From Paraburkholderia caribensis (GTDB lineage Bacteria > Pseudomonadota > Gammaproteobacteria > Burkholderiales > Burkholderiaceae): a stretch of 64,000 bases of DNA. Position 1 is the first letter of the stretch. Each line of letters begins with the position of its first letter. Shown here one piece after another: positions 56,139 to 64,000 of this stretch. The notes below the pieces were generated by a model. It did no database searches. It was not told the DNA's origin and saw only the letters and a list, made by a program, of their open reading frames with translations. The stretch spans positions 3,410,001-3,474,000 of the forward strand of contig NZ_CP026101.1 in assembly GCF_002902945.1 (NCBI RefSeq), given 5' to 3'. The position numbers were made by a program, and so were the translations under genes.

Positions 56139-57923
56139 TTACTTCGCCGGAGTCTGCGCCTGATCCTGCGTCGTCTGAGCTTGCGTCTCGCTGAATTCGA
56201 TCCGGCGATTCGCGAAGCGTCCGCTTTCCGTCGCGTTGCTCGCCACAGGACGGACGTTGCCGTAGCCATGCGCGACGAGCGCATCGGCGGACACGCCAGC
56301 CTTGACGAGGAAGGCGCGCACGGCGTCCGCGCGTTCCTTCGACAGTTCCAGATTCGCCGATTCGCTGCCGACGTTATCCGAGAAGCCCGCCACTTCGAGC
56401 TTCAACGCGTGGCCGCTCGCCGAGCACGACTTGAGGAGTTGCGCGGACTGGTTCAGATCGTCGAGTGCGGACTGCGGCACGTGCGCATCGCGCGAGGCGA
56501 AATTGACGACCTGCAGGTTCAGCGTCTTGACGACATCCGCGCTCGCGCACGAGGCGCCCAGCGACTTCGCCGCGTTCCTGAACGATTGCGCGGCGCTCGC
56601 AACGGCTTGCGCTGCGTCGAATGCGCTCACCTGGTACGGCGCGCCGAACAGCGATTTCAGCCGGTCGAGCCAGCCCGATTTCGGGTCGGCGGCCGCGCCG
56701 CTCAGTTCGACATGCGTGCCGTCGATCTTCACTTCCGCGCCGGGCGTAGACAGTAGCGGCATCAGCGCGTCGATCTGCGCGAGCCAGTCGGCAGGCTTAC
56801 GGTTTTCGTCGACGGTGATGTCGGCGTTGAAGTTGCCAGCACCGAATTTCTTTGTCAGCGCGTTCAGCAGCGCCGCTTTCTCAGCGACATTCTCAACCGT
56901 CGCGGTAAGCGTCGGCTTGCCCTTCGCGTCGACGGCCACGATCAGTTGCGAGTCCTTCGCGACGGCGGGTGCCGCCTGGGCTTCGATCTTACCGGCGGCG
57001 CTTGCCGCATCGTCCTGCGGCGCTTGCGCAGCGGGCCGCACATCCGCTTGCTTCGGAACAGCCGGCGCCTCGACCGTCGCCGCGGCGGCACGGTAACCGA
57101 GCAAACTGGTCGCCGCCGGACACAAGGCCAGTGCCATCCACATGAGCATCGCAACGATCGCGCCGATCAGCGCGGACAAGGCGGCGATGCCGAACCAGTG
57201 CTTCGCCTTCGGGCCGACATGGCGCACTTCGCGCGCGGACGGCACAACGGAGGTCGCCGTGGTGGACGACGCGGGTTCGACGGGACCGTGCGCGGCCGTC
57301 GGCGCTGGCGCTGTGGCGGGATGTTCGAAATGCGATGAGACGGCGCGCACCTGCGAGCCGATCGTCTGCGCGAAGGCAGCCGCGCCGCCCAGGCCCAGTA
57401 CGGTCGTGAGGCCGTCGTTCAGAAACGGCGCGATGGTCTGCAACTGCTGGCCGAGCACGGTCGGCAACTGACCGATGTTGCCCCGATGCTCGAGAATGTG
57501 GCGCTTGAGCACGCCCAGCAGAATGCTGCCCGCAATGCCCGACACGGCATGCGTCGCGTGCGCAGGCACGCCTGTTTGCATCGACACGGTGTCGCTCAGC
57601 CCGTCGATGCGGCGCTCGAACGTATGCTCGAGCAACTGACGCCCCGTCGACGACAGCTGCGTGACACCCGTCGTGCTCGACAACAGGCGCGGCAGCTGTT
57701 CGGCGACGTCCGCATTGACTTTCTGACCGAGGATCGTCGCGAACAGCGTACGCGCGCCCTCGAGCGTTGCGCACTTGTTCAGCAGGCCGGCGACGAGCGC
57801 GGGCGCGGTGACGTCCATGACTTTCGCCGTCGCTTCCGGCGGCAATCCGAGACAGTTCGACAGTTGTTGAACCACGGCGTCCGGCAACGCCGACCGGACC
57901 AGTTGAATCACATTGACACTCAT
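56139..57923 (-). CDS. DUF937–TM–OmpA envelope protein
   Basis: A protein of 594 residues with four parts. Residues about 5–190 resemble DUF937 (helical, repeated hydrophobic Gly-rich segments). A Pro/Ala linker and one membrane helix at 243–268 follow. Residues about 318–430 look like a BON-like fold (TLTATVENVAEKAALLNALTKKFG). The C-terminus (about 470–585) is an OmpA peptidoglycan-binding domain with EVAGFSDNVGSESANLELSKERADAVRAFL and GRFANRRIEF. The TM–BON–OmpA part recalls M. tuberculosis ArfA. It should sit in the inner membrane with the OmpA domain in the periplasm. Function unknown. Confidence 0.8.
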   Translation of the reverse strand: MSVNVIQLVRSALPDAVVQQLSNCLGLPPEATAKVMDVTAPALVAGLLNKCATLEGARTLFATILGQKVNADVAEQLPRLLSSTTGVTQLSSTGRQLLEHTFERRIDGLSDTVSMQTGVPAHATHAVSGIAGSILLGVLKRHILEHRGNIGQLPTVLGQQLQTIAPFLNDGLTTVLGLGGAAAFAQTIGSQVRAVSSHFEHPATAPAPTAAHGPVEPASSTTATSVVPSAREVRHVGPKAKHWFGIAALSALIGAIVAMLMWMALALCPAATSLLGYRAAAATVEAPAVPKQADVRPAAQAPQDDAASAAGKIEAQAAPAVAKDSQLIVAVDAKGKPTLTATVENVAEKAALLNALTKKFGAGNFNADITVDENRKPADWLAQIDALMPLLSTPGAEVKIDGTHVELSGAAADPKSGWLDRLKSLFGAPYQVSAFDAAQAVASAAQSFRNAAKSLGASCASADVVKTLNLQVVNFASRDAHVPQSALDDLNQSAQLLKSCSASGHALKLEVAGFSDNVGSESANLELSKERADAVRAFLVKAGVSADALVAHGYGNVRPVASNATESGRFANRRIEFSETQAQTTQDQAQTPAK

Positions 57924-58104
57924 CGATTCGCTTCCCTGAATTTCGAACGCGCGCCCATGCGCCCTTCGTTGGGCCGCGATTATAGGAGCGGGAAAATCTC
58001 AGAATTGAAGCGATCAATGATTTCCAAACTTTATCGGAATTCTCTTACGGCGTTCTTTGCGCTTTGTCACAATCGACGGCGTGCATCGCCGCAATCACGG
58101 CGTG

Positions 58105-59745
58105 TCACGTCACACGCACCGGCTCGCCCGCGAGCGCCTGGCGCGGGGTAGCACGGCGCGTCGCGGCAATGAAATCGGCGGCTCGCTCGCCAATCATCAC
58201 CGTCGGCGCATTCGTGTTGCCGCCGATCAGTGTCGGCATCACGGATGCATCGACCACGCGCAGACCCGTCACGCCGCGCACGCGCAATTGCGTATCGACG
58301 ACGGACCCCTCGTCGCCGCCCATCCGGCACGTCGAAACGGGGTGATAGATCGTGTCGGCATGCGCTGCGATCGTCGCGCGCAGTTCGGCGTCGGTCTGGC
58401 CATGCCGCGTATAAAGCTCGCGACCGCCGCACAGCGCGAGCGACGGCGCGTCGAGAATGCGCCGCGACAGACGCACGCCTTCGACGAGCAGGTCGAGATC
58501 GCGCGGATCGCTGAGAAACGCCGGATCGATCACGGGTGCTTCGCGCGCATCGCTGCTCGCCAGCGTGACAGCGCCGCGGCTATACGGACGCAGCACGCAC
58601 ACGTGCAGCGAATAGCCGTGCCCCCAATGCATGTGGCGGTTGTGATCGTCGACGAGCGCCGTGCAGAAGTGCAGTTGCAGATCGGGCCGGTCGAGCGTCG
58701 GCCGGCTTTTCAGAAAACCGCCCGCTTCCGCAACGTTGCTCGTCAGCATGCCGCGCCCGCTGCGCCAATACGAGACAAAGCCCGGCACCATCTTGGCGAA
58801 GCCGCGGAGCGAAAAGCCGATCGTTTGTGCCGACGACACGCGCTTGTTGATCGTGAAATCGACGTGATCCGTGAGATTGCGCCCGACCTCGGCCGCGTCG
58901 TGCAGCACGGGAATGCCGAGCGCACGCAGATGATCGGCGGGACCGATGCCCGAGCACATTAGCAGTTGCGGCGAATTGAACGTCCCCGCCGACAGCACGA
59001 CTTCCGCGCGCGCCTCGATCGTCTCCGTGAGTCCGCCGCGCATCACTTCGACGCCCTTCGCGCGCTTGCCGTCGAACACCACGCGCAACACGGCTGCGTC
59101 GGCGATCGTGTGCAGGTTCGGGCGCGCGCGGCCATAGATATAAGCGCGCGCGACGCTCCAGCGCTGTCCGTCGCGCTGCGTCACCTGATAGAAGCCGACG
59201 CCTTCCTGCTGCGGGCCGTTGAAGTCGTCGTTGAGCGGGAAGCCTGCTTCGACGGCAGCGTTCACGAAGCGATGTGAGAACGGATTCTGAAAACGCAGGT
59301 TCGACACGCTGAGCGGGCCGTCCGCGCCATGCAGCGCATCGGCGCCGCGCTCGTTGCCCTCGGCGCGGCGGAAATACGGCAGCACGTCGCCGAATGCCCA
59401 GCCGTCGCAGCCGAGACGCGCCCAGTCGTCGTAATCGAGCGGATGGCCGCGCGTGTACACCATCGCATTGATCGCGCTCGACCCGCCGAAGCCACGTCCG
59501 CGCGGCTGATAACCGCGCCTGCCGCCGAGGCCGGGTTGCGGCGTCGTCAGATAGCCGTAGTTGGTTTTGCGCCGGAACGGCACGACGGCCGCGACGCCGA
59601 GCGGCATGTTGACGAACAGATTGCGCTCGGTGTGCGGCCCGGCTTCGACGAGCGCGATGGTCGCATCGGGACATTGCTCCGCGAGACGCCCGGCGAGCGC
59701 ACAACCGCCCGAGCCCGCGCCGACGATGACGTAGTCATATTGCAT
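58105..59745 (-). CDS. GMC family oxidoreductase (choline dehydrogenase-like)
   Basis: A protein of 546 residues. The FAD-binding motif is VIVGAGSGGCALAGRLAE (6–23); RGRGFGGSSAINAMVYTRGH is the GMC signature 1, and LSAGTFNSPQLLMCSGIGP signature 2; HPVSTCRMGGDEGSVVD carries the catalytic His near the C-terminus. The ATG at 59745 is set by GGAGGAG. It oxidises an alcohol with FAD; substrate unknown. Head-to-head with the AidB-type gene. Confidence 0.9.
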   Translation of the reverse strand: MQYDYVIVGAGSGGCALAGRLAEQCPDATIALVEAGPHTERNLFVNMPLGVAAVVPFRRKTNYGYLTTPQPGLGGRRGYQPRGRGFGGSSAINAMVYTRGHPLDYDDWARLGCDGWAFGDVLPYFRRAEGNERGADALHGADGPLSVSNLRFQNPFSHRFVNAAVEAGFPLNDDFNGPQQEGVGFYQVTQRDGQRWSVARAYIYGRARPNLHTIADAAVLRVVFDGKRAKGVEVMRGGLTETIEARAEVVLSAGTFNSPQLLMCSGIGPADHLRALGIPVLHDAAEVGRNLTDHVDFTINKRVSSAQTIGFSLRGFAKMVPGFVSYWRSGRGMLTSNVAEAGGFLKSRPTLDRPDLQLHFCTALVDDHNRHMHWGHGYSLHVCVLRPYSRGAVTLASSDAREAPVIDPAFLSDPRDLDLLVEGVRLSRRILDAPSLALCGGRELYTRHGQTDAELRATIAAHADTIYHPVSTCRMGGDEGSVVDTQLRVRGVTGLRVVDASVMPTLIGGNTNAPTVMIGERAADFIAATRRATPRQALAGEPVRVT

Positions 59746-60052
59746 CCGCTCCTCCTGTCGACCGCGCTGAATTGCTGGCGGCATCTGTCTCGTGCACACT
59801 TGTCTACGTGTATTTGCTTGCGCATTGTAGGGAGCGCTGGCCGTTCGCGCGCCGCCGGCGCCAGAGCGATCACTCTAAACGGAATCCGCAACGCGCCCCT
59901 ATGATGAAAGGTGCTGTCCGCGCCCCGCCGCGCGCGGACCTCGTTCAAACACGGTCTTTCGCGCGCCGCCGCTTCCGCACCCGGCTCGCGCGCTCCAATA
60001 AAACAGTGCCCTGCACGATGGCAGGCGCGCGTGTATCGAATGGAGACATCAG
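59746..60052. other. Divergent promoter region
   Basis: These 307 bp separate the GMC oxidoreductase and acyl-CoA dehydrogenase genes. A GTCCGCGC/GCGCGGAC inverted repeat (59916–59923 and 59932–59939) is the only structure noticed; no coding frame is credible. Confidence 0.5.
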
Positions 60053-61726
60053 ATGGAACGGTTCGGCCCCGGCAACACGCACGAAGTGACCAATCAGGTC
60101 CCGCCGCTTGCGAACTACAACCTGTTTTCGAGCGATGCCGCGCTGGCCGCCGCCGTCGGGCGCGAAGGCGCGGCGTGGCATAGCGAGGCGCTCGCGCGCG
60201 ACGGCGCCGCGCTGACCACACCCGACGTGCTCGCGCTCGCCGATCTGGCGAACCGCCACACGCCCGAACTCGCGAGCTTCAGCCCGCGCGGCGAGCGCAT
60301 CGACGCGCTCGAGTTTCATCCTGCGTGGCACACATTGCTGAGCCTGCTGCGCCGCGAAGGATTGCACGCGCTGCCATTTTCCGATCCGCAGCCCGGCGCG
60401 ATGGTCGCGCGCTGCGCGGGCTATTTTCTGCACGCGCAACTCGAATCCGGCTCGCTATGTCCGTTGACCATGACCTTCGCCAGCATTCCCGTGCTGCAAC
60501 GCGAGCCTGCGCTGTTCGACACGCTGCGCGACAAGCTGTATGCGCGCGAGCACGATCCGCGCGACGCCCCGCTCGACCAGAAAATTTCGATGATGATCGG
60601 CATGGGCATGACCGAGAAGCAGGGCGGCTCGGACGTGCGCAGCAACCGCACGCAGGCAATTGCGGAGGCCGGCGGCGGACGCGGCGCGGCGTATCGGCTG
60701 GTCGGCCACAAGTGGTTCTTTTCCGCGCCGCAGTGCGATGCGCACCTGGTGCTCGCACGCACCGACGATCGCGAAGGCCTGTCGTGCTTCTTCGTGCCGC
60801 GCTTCGCGCCCGACGGCAGCAAGAACGCCGTGCGCGTGCAGCGCCTGAAGGACAAGCTCGGCAACCGCTCCAACGCCAGCAGCGAGGTCGAATTCTTCGA
60901 CGCCTACGGCGTGATGATTGGCGACGAAGGACGCGGCGTGCCGACCATCATCGAAATGGCGAACTACACGCGGCTCGACTGTGTGATCGGCAGCGCGGCG
61001 CTGATGCGCGCGGCGCTCGTGCAGGCAATCCACCATGCGCGGCATCGCAGTGCATTCGGCAGGCATCTCGCCGATCAGCCGTTGATGCGCAACGTGCTCG
61101 CCGACCTGTCGCTCGAAACGGAAGCGGCGACGGTGCTGTTCATGCGCCTCGCGCGTGCTTTCGAAGACACCACGAACGCCCCTGAAGAACGTGCGTGGCG
61201 GCGGCTCGTCACGCCCGCCGCGAAGTACTGGGTTTGCAAGCGCACGCTCGAATTCACGGGCGAAGCGATGGAAGTCTGGGGCGGCAACGGCTACGTCGAA
61301 GAAGGGCCGATGGCGCGCTTCTACCGCGAAGCGCCCGTGAACTCGATCTGGGAAGGCTCGGGCAACGTGATGTGTCTCGACGTATTGCGCGCGATGGAGC
61401 GCGAGCCCGATGCCGCGCAGGCCTTACTGGCCGCATGGCGTGACGTGGCGCAAACCCATCCCGCGCTGAACACGGCGCTCGAAGGTCTGCTGCGCGCGCT
61501 GACGTCCGCACCCGAAACGCGCGAAGCTTCCGCGCGCCGCATCGCGCAGCAGATCGTGCTGATCGCGCAAGGGGTGCTGCTCGCGCAGCATGCGCCCGCC
61601 TTCGTCGCCGATGCGTTCATCGCGACGCGGCTGGGCGACGGCTGCGGCGAAAGCGGCCGCGTGTACGGTACGCTGCCCGCCTCGTTCGATCATCAGGCGA
61701 TCGTCGACCGCGCGTTCACCAGCTGA
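60053..61726 (+). CDS. AidB-type acyl-CoA dehydrogenase
   Basis: A protein of 557 residues with acyl-CoA dehydrogenase architecture of the AidB branch: FASIPVLQREPALFDTL, MGMTEKQGGSDVRSNRTQA, LVGHKWFFSAPQCDAHLVLA, and at the C-terminal side EVWGGNGYVEEGPMARFYREAPVNSIWEGSGNVMCLDVLRA, diagnostic for AidB. FAD-dependent; E. coli AidB belongs to the alkylation response and binds DNA, but the natural substrate remains unclear. It is 39 bp before an aldehyde dehydrogenase gene and probably co-transcribed with it. Confidence 0.9.
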   Translation: MERFGPGNTHEVTNQVPPLANYNLFSSDAALAAAVGREGAAWHSEALARDGAALTTPDVLALADLANRHTPELASFSPRGERIDALEFHPAWHTLLSLLRREGLHALPFSDPQPGAMVARCAGYFLHAQLESGSLCPLTMTFASIPVLQREPALFDTLRDKLYAREHDPRDAPLDQKISMMIGMGMTEKQGGSDVRSNRTQAIAEAGGGRGAAYRLVGHKWFFSAPQCDAHLVLARTDDREGLSCFFVPRFAPDGSKNAVRVQRLKDKLGNRSNASSEVEFFDAYGVMIGDEGRGVPTIIEMANYTRLDCVIGSAALMRAALVQAIHHARHRSAFGRHLADQPLMRNVLADLSLETEAATVLFMRLARAFEDTTNAPEERAWRRLVTPAAKYWVCKRTLEFTGEAMEVWGGNGYVEEGPMARFYREAPVNSIWEGSGNVMCLDVLRAMEREPDAAQALLAAWRDVAQTHPALNTALEGLLRALTSAPETREASARRIAQQIVLIAQGVLLAQHAPAFVADAFIATRLGDGCGESGRVYGTLPASFDHQAIVDRAFTS

Positions 61727-61765
61727 CTGCACGCAGCACACAACCACATCGGGAGACACAACGAA

Positions 61766-63184
61766 ATGAAAAACGACCGCCCGGACATCGCGGCCCTGGA
61801 AGAGCTTCTGCGCGAACAGCGCGCCGCCTGTCTGCGCGCGCCCTATCCGCCATGGGAACAGCGCGCCGCGCATCTGAAAGCATTGCGCGACGTGCTGCTC
61901 GACAATCGAGACATGCTCGCCGATGCGATGCACGCCGACTTCGGCAATCGCGCGAAGGAAGAAATCCTGCTGGCCGAATTTCTGCTCGTCAAAGAGGAAA
62001 TCGACGGCGCGCTGCGTCACGGCAAGCGCTGGATGAAAGCGCAGCGTCGCGCGACCAACAAGTGGCTCCTGCCCGCCCGCGCGAAGGTCGTACCGCAGCC
62101 GCTTGGCGTCGTCGGGATCATCGTGCCGTGGAACTATCCTGTGCTGCTGGCGGCCGGGCCGCTCATCAGCGCGCTCGCGGCCGGCAATCGCGCGATCATC
62201 AAGATGTCGGAACTGACGCCGCGCACCTCGCTGCTGTTCGAACAACTCATCTCGCAGACCTTCGCCCGCGATCACGTCGCCGTCGTGAACGGCGACGCTG
62301 CGCTCGCGGCGGCATTCAGCGCCCAGCCATTCGATCACCTGCTGTTCACCGGCTCGACCAAGGTCGGCCATGAAGTGATGCGCGCCGCCGCCGCGCATCT
62401 GACGCCCGTGACGCTCGAACTCGGCGGCAAGTCGCCAGCCATCGTCGGATTGCAGGCGCGCTTCGACTACGCCGTCGACAGCATCGTCGCGGGCAAGACG
62501 CTCAACGCGGGGCAAACCTGCATCGCGCCGGACTACGTGCTCGTGCCGCGCGGCAAGGAACAGGCGTTCATCGAGCGGGCGCGCTCGCGCATGGCGCGGC
62601 TCTATCCGGATTTCGCGCGCAACCCCGACTACACGTCGATCATTTCGCCGCGTCATTTCGAGCGCCTGCAACGGCTCGCCGACGAAGCACGCGAACAGGG
62701 CGCGCAACTGCACCCGCTCACCGATGCCGCGCCCGATGCGAGCGTGCGCCGCTTCCCGCTCGTCGCCGTGACGCAAGCGCCCGACACGTCCACGCTGATG
62801 CAGGAAGAGATTTTCGGGCCGTTACTGCCCGTGATTCCCTACGATTCGCTCGACGACGCCATCGCCTATATCAACGCGCGTCCTCGACCGTTGTCGCTCT
62901 ATCTGTACGACGACGACAAGGCGGCGATCGCGCGCGTCACGCATGAAACGATCGCGGGCGGCATGTCCGTCAACGAAACGCTGATGCATCTCGCGTGCGA
63001 AAGCCTGCCGTTCGGGGGCGTCGGCGCGAGCGGGATGGGCGCGTATCACGGGTACGAAGGCTTCGTCACATTCTCGAAGATGAAGCCGGTATTGACGCAG
63101 GCGCGCTTCAATGCGCGCAGCCTGATCGCGCCGCCGTACGGCAGGCGCGTACGGGCGCTGCTCAGCTTGATGATGCGGTTCTGA
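61766..63184 (+). CDS. Coniferyl-aldehyde-type dehydrogenase
   Basis: A protein of 472 residues. Catalytic residues Asn123 (IVPWNYP), Glu218 (TLELGGKSPAIV) and Cys252 (LNAGQTCIAPDY) are present. The short N-terminus and overall motif choice (SFDYAVDSIV-like region, PFGGVGASGMGAYHGYEGF) match class 3-like aldehyde dehydrogenases such as coniferyl aldehyde dehydrogenase. It oxidises an aldehyde with NAD(P). Natural substrate unknown. Confidence 0.87.
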   Translation: MKNDRPDIAALEELLREQRAACLRAPYPPWEQRAAHLKALRDVLLDNRDMLADAMHADFGNRAKEEILLAEFLLVKEEIDGALRHGKRWMKAQRRATNKWLLPARAKVVPQPLGVVGIIVPWNYPVLLAAGPLISALAAGNRAIIKMSELTPRTSLLFEQLISQTFARDHVAVVNGDAALAAAFSAQPFDHLLFTGSTKVGHEVMRAAAAHLTPVTLELGGKSPAIVGLQARFDYAVDSIVAGKTLNAGQTCIAPDYVLVPRGKEQAFIERARSRMARLYPDFARNPDYTSIISPRHFERLQRLADEAREQGAQLHPLTDAAPDASVRRFPLVAVTQAPDTSTLMQEEIFGPLLPVIPYDSLDDAIAYINARPRPLSLYLYDDDKAAIARVTHETIAGGMSVNETLMHLACESLPFGGVGASGMGAYHGYEGFVTFSKMKPVLTQARFNARSLIAPPYGRRVRALLSLMMRF

Positions 63185-63193
63185 CGCCGGGCG

Positions 63194-63529
63194 TCAAAGC
63201 TCGCTGGAGGTGTCAGGCGGAAGGTCGGTGGCGACGACGTCGATGACGGGTGAAGCGTCGCCGGCGCCGCTCTCCAGCCGATGCAGCCACGCGAGCAACT
63301 CCGCGACGGCCTGATACAGCCGCGGCGGAATGCGCGAGTCGACATCGACCTGCATCAGCAGCGACACCATTTCGGGCGATTGATGCACGTACAGGCCAGC
63401 CTCCTTCGCGCGCTGCACGATCATCTCGGCGACGATCCCGTAGCCTTTCGCCACAATGCGCGGCGCGTCGTCGTGACCGTGCGAATCGTAGACCAGCGCC
63501 GCCGCGCTCTTTCGACTCGTGCGGCTCAT
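63194..63529 (-). CDS. FlhB C-terminal-like (EscU/YscU switch family) protein
   Basis: A 111-residue protein corresponding to the cytoplasmic C-terminal domain of FlhB: RKSAAALVYDSHGHDDAPRIVAKGYGIVAEMIVQRAKEAG, ending near VDSRIPPRLYQAVAELLAWLHRLES. The NPTH autocleavage motif of full FlhB is absent. Such FlhB-like proteins accompany fliK in many bacteria. Its ATG overlaps the fliK stop (ATGA), so it is coupled to it. Confidence 0.85.
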   Translation of the reverse strand: MSRTSRKSAAALVYDSHGHDDAPRIVAKGYGIVAEMIVQRAKEAGLYVHQSPEMVSLLMQVDVDSRIPPRLYQAVAELLAWLHRLESGAGDASPVIDVVATDLPPDTSSEL

Positions 63530-64000
63530 TGCATATCCCAGTCGACATCGCGGTTGTCGGCGGCGTCGTTCCGCGCGGGTTTGTCCGCCGTCGAGCGCGC
63601 ATACGCCGACGCCGCAGCGGCAGCCGCCGCCGCGCCGGCCGCCGGCATACTCCCGCCGATCTCGCGGATCGACAGGCCGCTCAGCTCGATGCCCGCTTGC
63701 GCGAGGCGCTCGCGAAAGGTGTCGCCCTGCGCCGCGAGCCGCGCCGCGCCGCCGGGACTCGCCTGCACGCGCGCGACGAGCCGCGAGCCCGTCAGCGTGA
63801 GTTCGGCGTCGACGGTACCGAGCGACGGCAGCGACAGCGTGAGGCGCGTGCGCCATGGGTATTCGTCGTCGGCGGAGGCCGCGCCGTTGCCGCTGCGCCG
63901 CCATTCATCGCCTTCCTGCTCGATCGTCCAGTCGAGACGCGCGCCCGGCCACGCTTCGCCCGTCCAGCGGAACTGCCCCGTCGCGAGCAGATCGAGCTGC
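63526..64000 (-). CDS. fliK: Flagellar hook-length control protein FliK, C-terminal part
   Basis: Open to the right edge of the window; only the last 157 residues are visible. WRTRLTLSLPSLGTVDAELTLTGSRLVARV and DTFRERLAQAGIELSGLSI match the conserved C-terminal FliK domain that switches export specificity at hook completion. An Ala-rich tail follows. The identification rests on the domain and on the coupled FlhB-like gene. Confidence 0.8.
   Translation of the reverse strand, partial: QLDLLATGQFRWTGEAWPGARLDWTIEQEGDEWRRSGNGAASADDEYPWRTRLTLSLPSLGTVDAELTLTGSRLVARVQASPGGAARLAAQGDTFRERLAQAGIELSGLSIREIGGSMPAAGAAAAAAAASAYARSTADKPARNDAADNRDVDWDMQ

Overview
The window is about 64 kb of a GC-rich chromosome whose gene content and gene order point to a betaproteobacterium of the Burkholderiaceae, most likely Paraburkholderia or Caballeronia. 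The pointers are the ahcY–holin-family–metF cluster behind an SAH riboswitch, DUF2957-type lipoproteins, glmU–glmS, a pxpBCA–DUF969–DUF979 5-oxoproline block and a CidR-like regulator facing lrgAB. This is recognition by eye; no database was searched.

Layout. 1–3.1 kb: two DUF2957-like surface proteins (the first cut by the window edge) and an OmpW-type porin, followed on the opposite strand by a probable 60-nt small RNA. 3.3–12.3 kb: accessory transport and metabolism (LysR with a divergent MFS exporter, LysE exporter, a hydroxyacid dehydrogenase, a Mut7-C nuclease-like protein, an EamA permease, a YbfB-type MFS protein). 12.8–18.8 kb: a diguanylate cyclase, the remnant of a LacI-type regulator, a PhyH dioxygenase plus Gfo/Idh/MocA dehydrogenase pair, a sparsely coding stretch and a SAM methyltransferase. 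18.9–31.7 kb: housekeeping genes (glmS, glmU, ttcA, folB, a FolM-like pteridine reductase, MidA-type methyltransferase, cca, gst, an NDUFA9-like protein, slt, 5-FCL). 32.6–37.8 kb: a MarR-type regulator divergent from pxpBCA and a two-gene membrane system, together a 5-oxoproline uptake and cleavage unit. 38–47.6 kb: a TPR protein, a TraB/GumN protein and a dipeptide ABC transporter operon (two tandem dppA paralogues, then dppBCDF). 49.9–52.8 kb: SAM-cycle genes metF and ahcY with an SAH riboswitch. 52.9–64 kb: a glycosyltransferase, lrgAB with its LysR regulator, a DUF937–OmpA envelope protein, a GMC oxidoreductase, an AidB-type acyl-CoA dehydrogenase, a coniferyl-aldehyde-type dehydrogenase, and the end of a flagellar fliK gene coupled to an FlhB-like gene.

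The most unusual structure is a 652-bp element, present twice (31770–32421 and 47787–49817), that is one concentric palindrome with no convincing gene. The two copies differ by about 33 substitutions (counted by eye) and no indels. Copy 2 is split by a complete 1371-bp IS256-family element flanked by an 8-bp target duplication. Copy 1 is wrapped in a further outer palindrome, and copy 2 in GT-rich repeats.

Several regulatory signals can be read directly: the SAH riboswitch, intrinsic terminators, palindromic operator candidates next to both LysR genes, sigma70-like promoters, and ATGA start/stop overlaps that couple genes in the pxp, DUF969/979, dpp, gst–cca and fliK operons.
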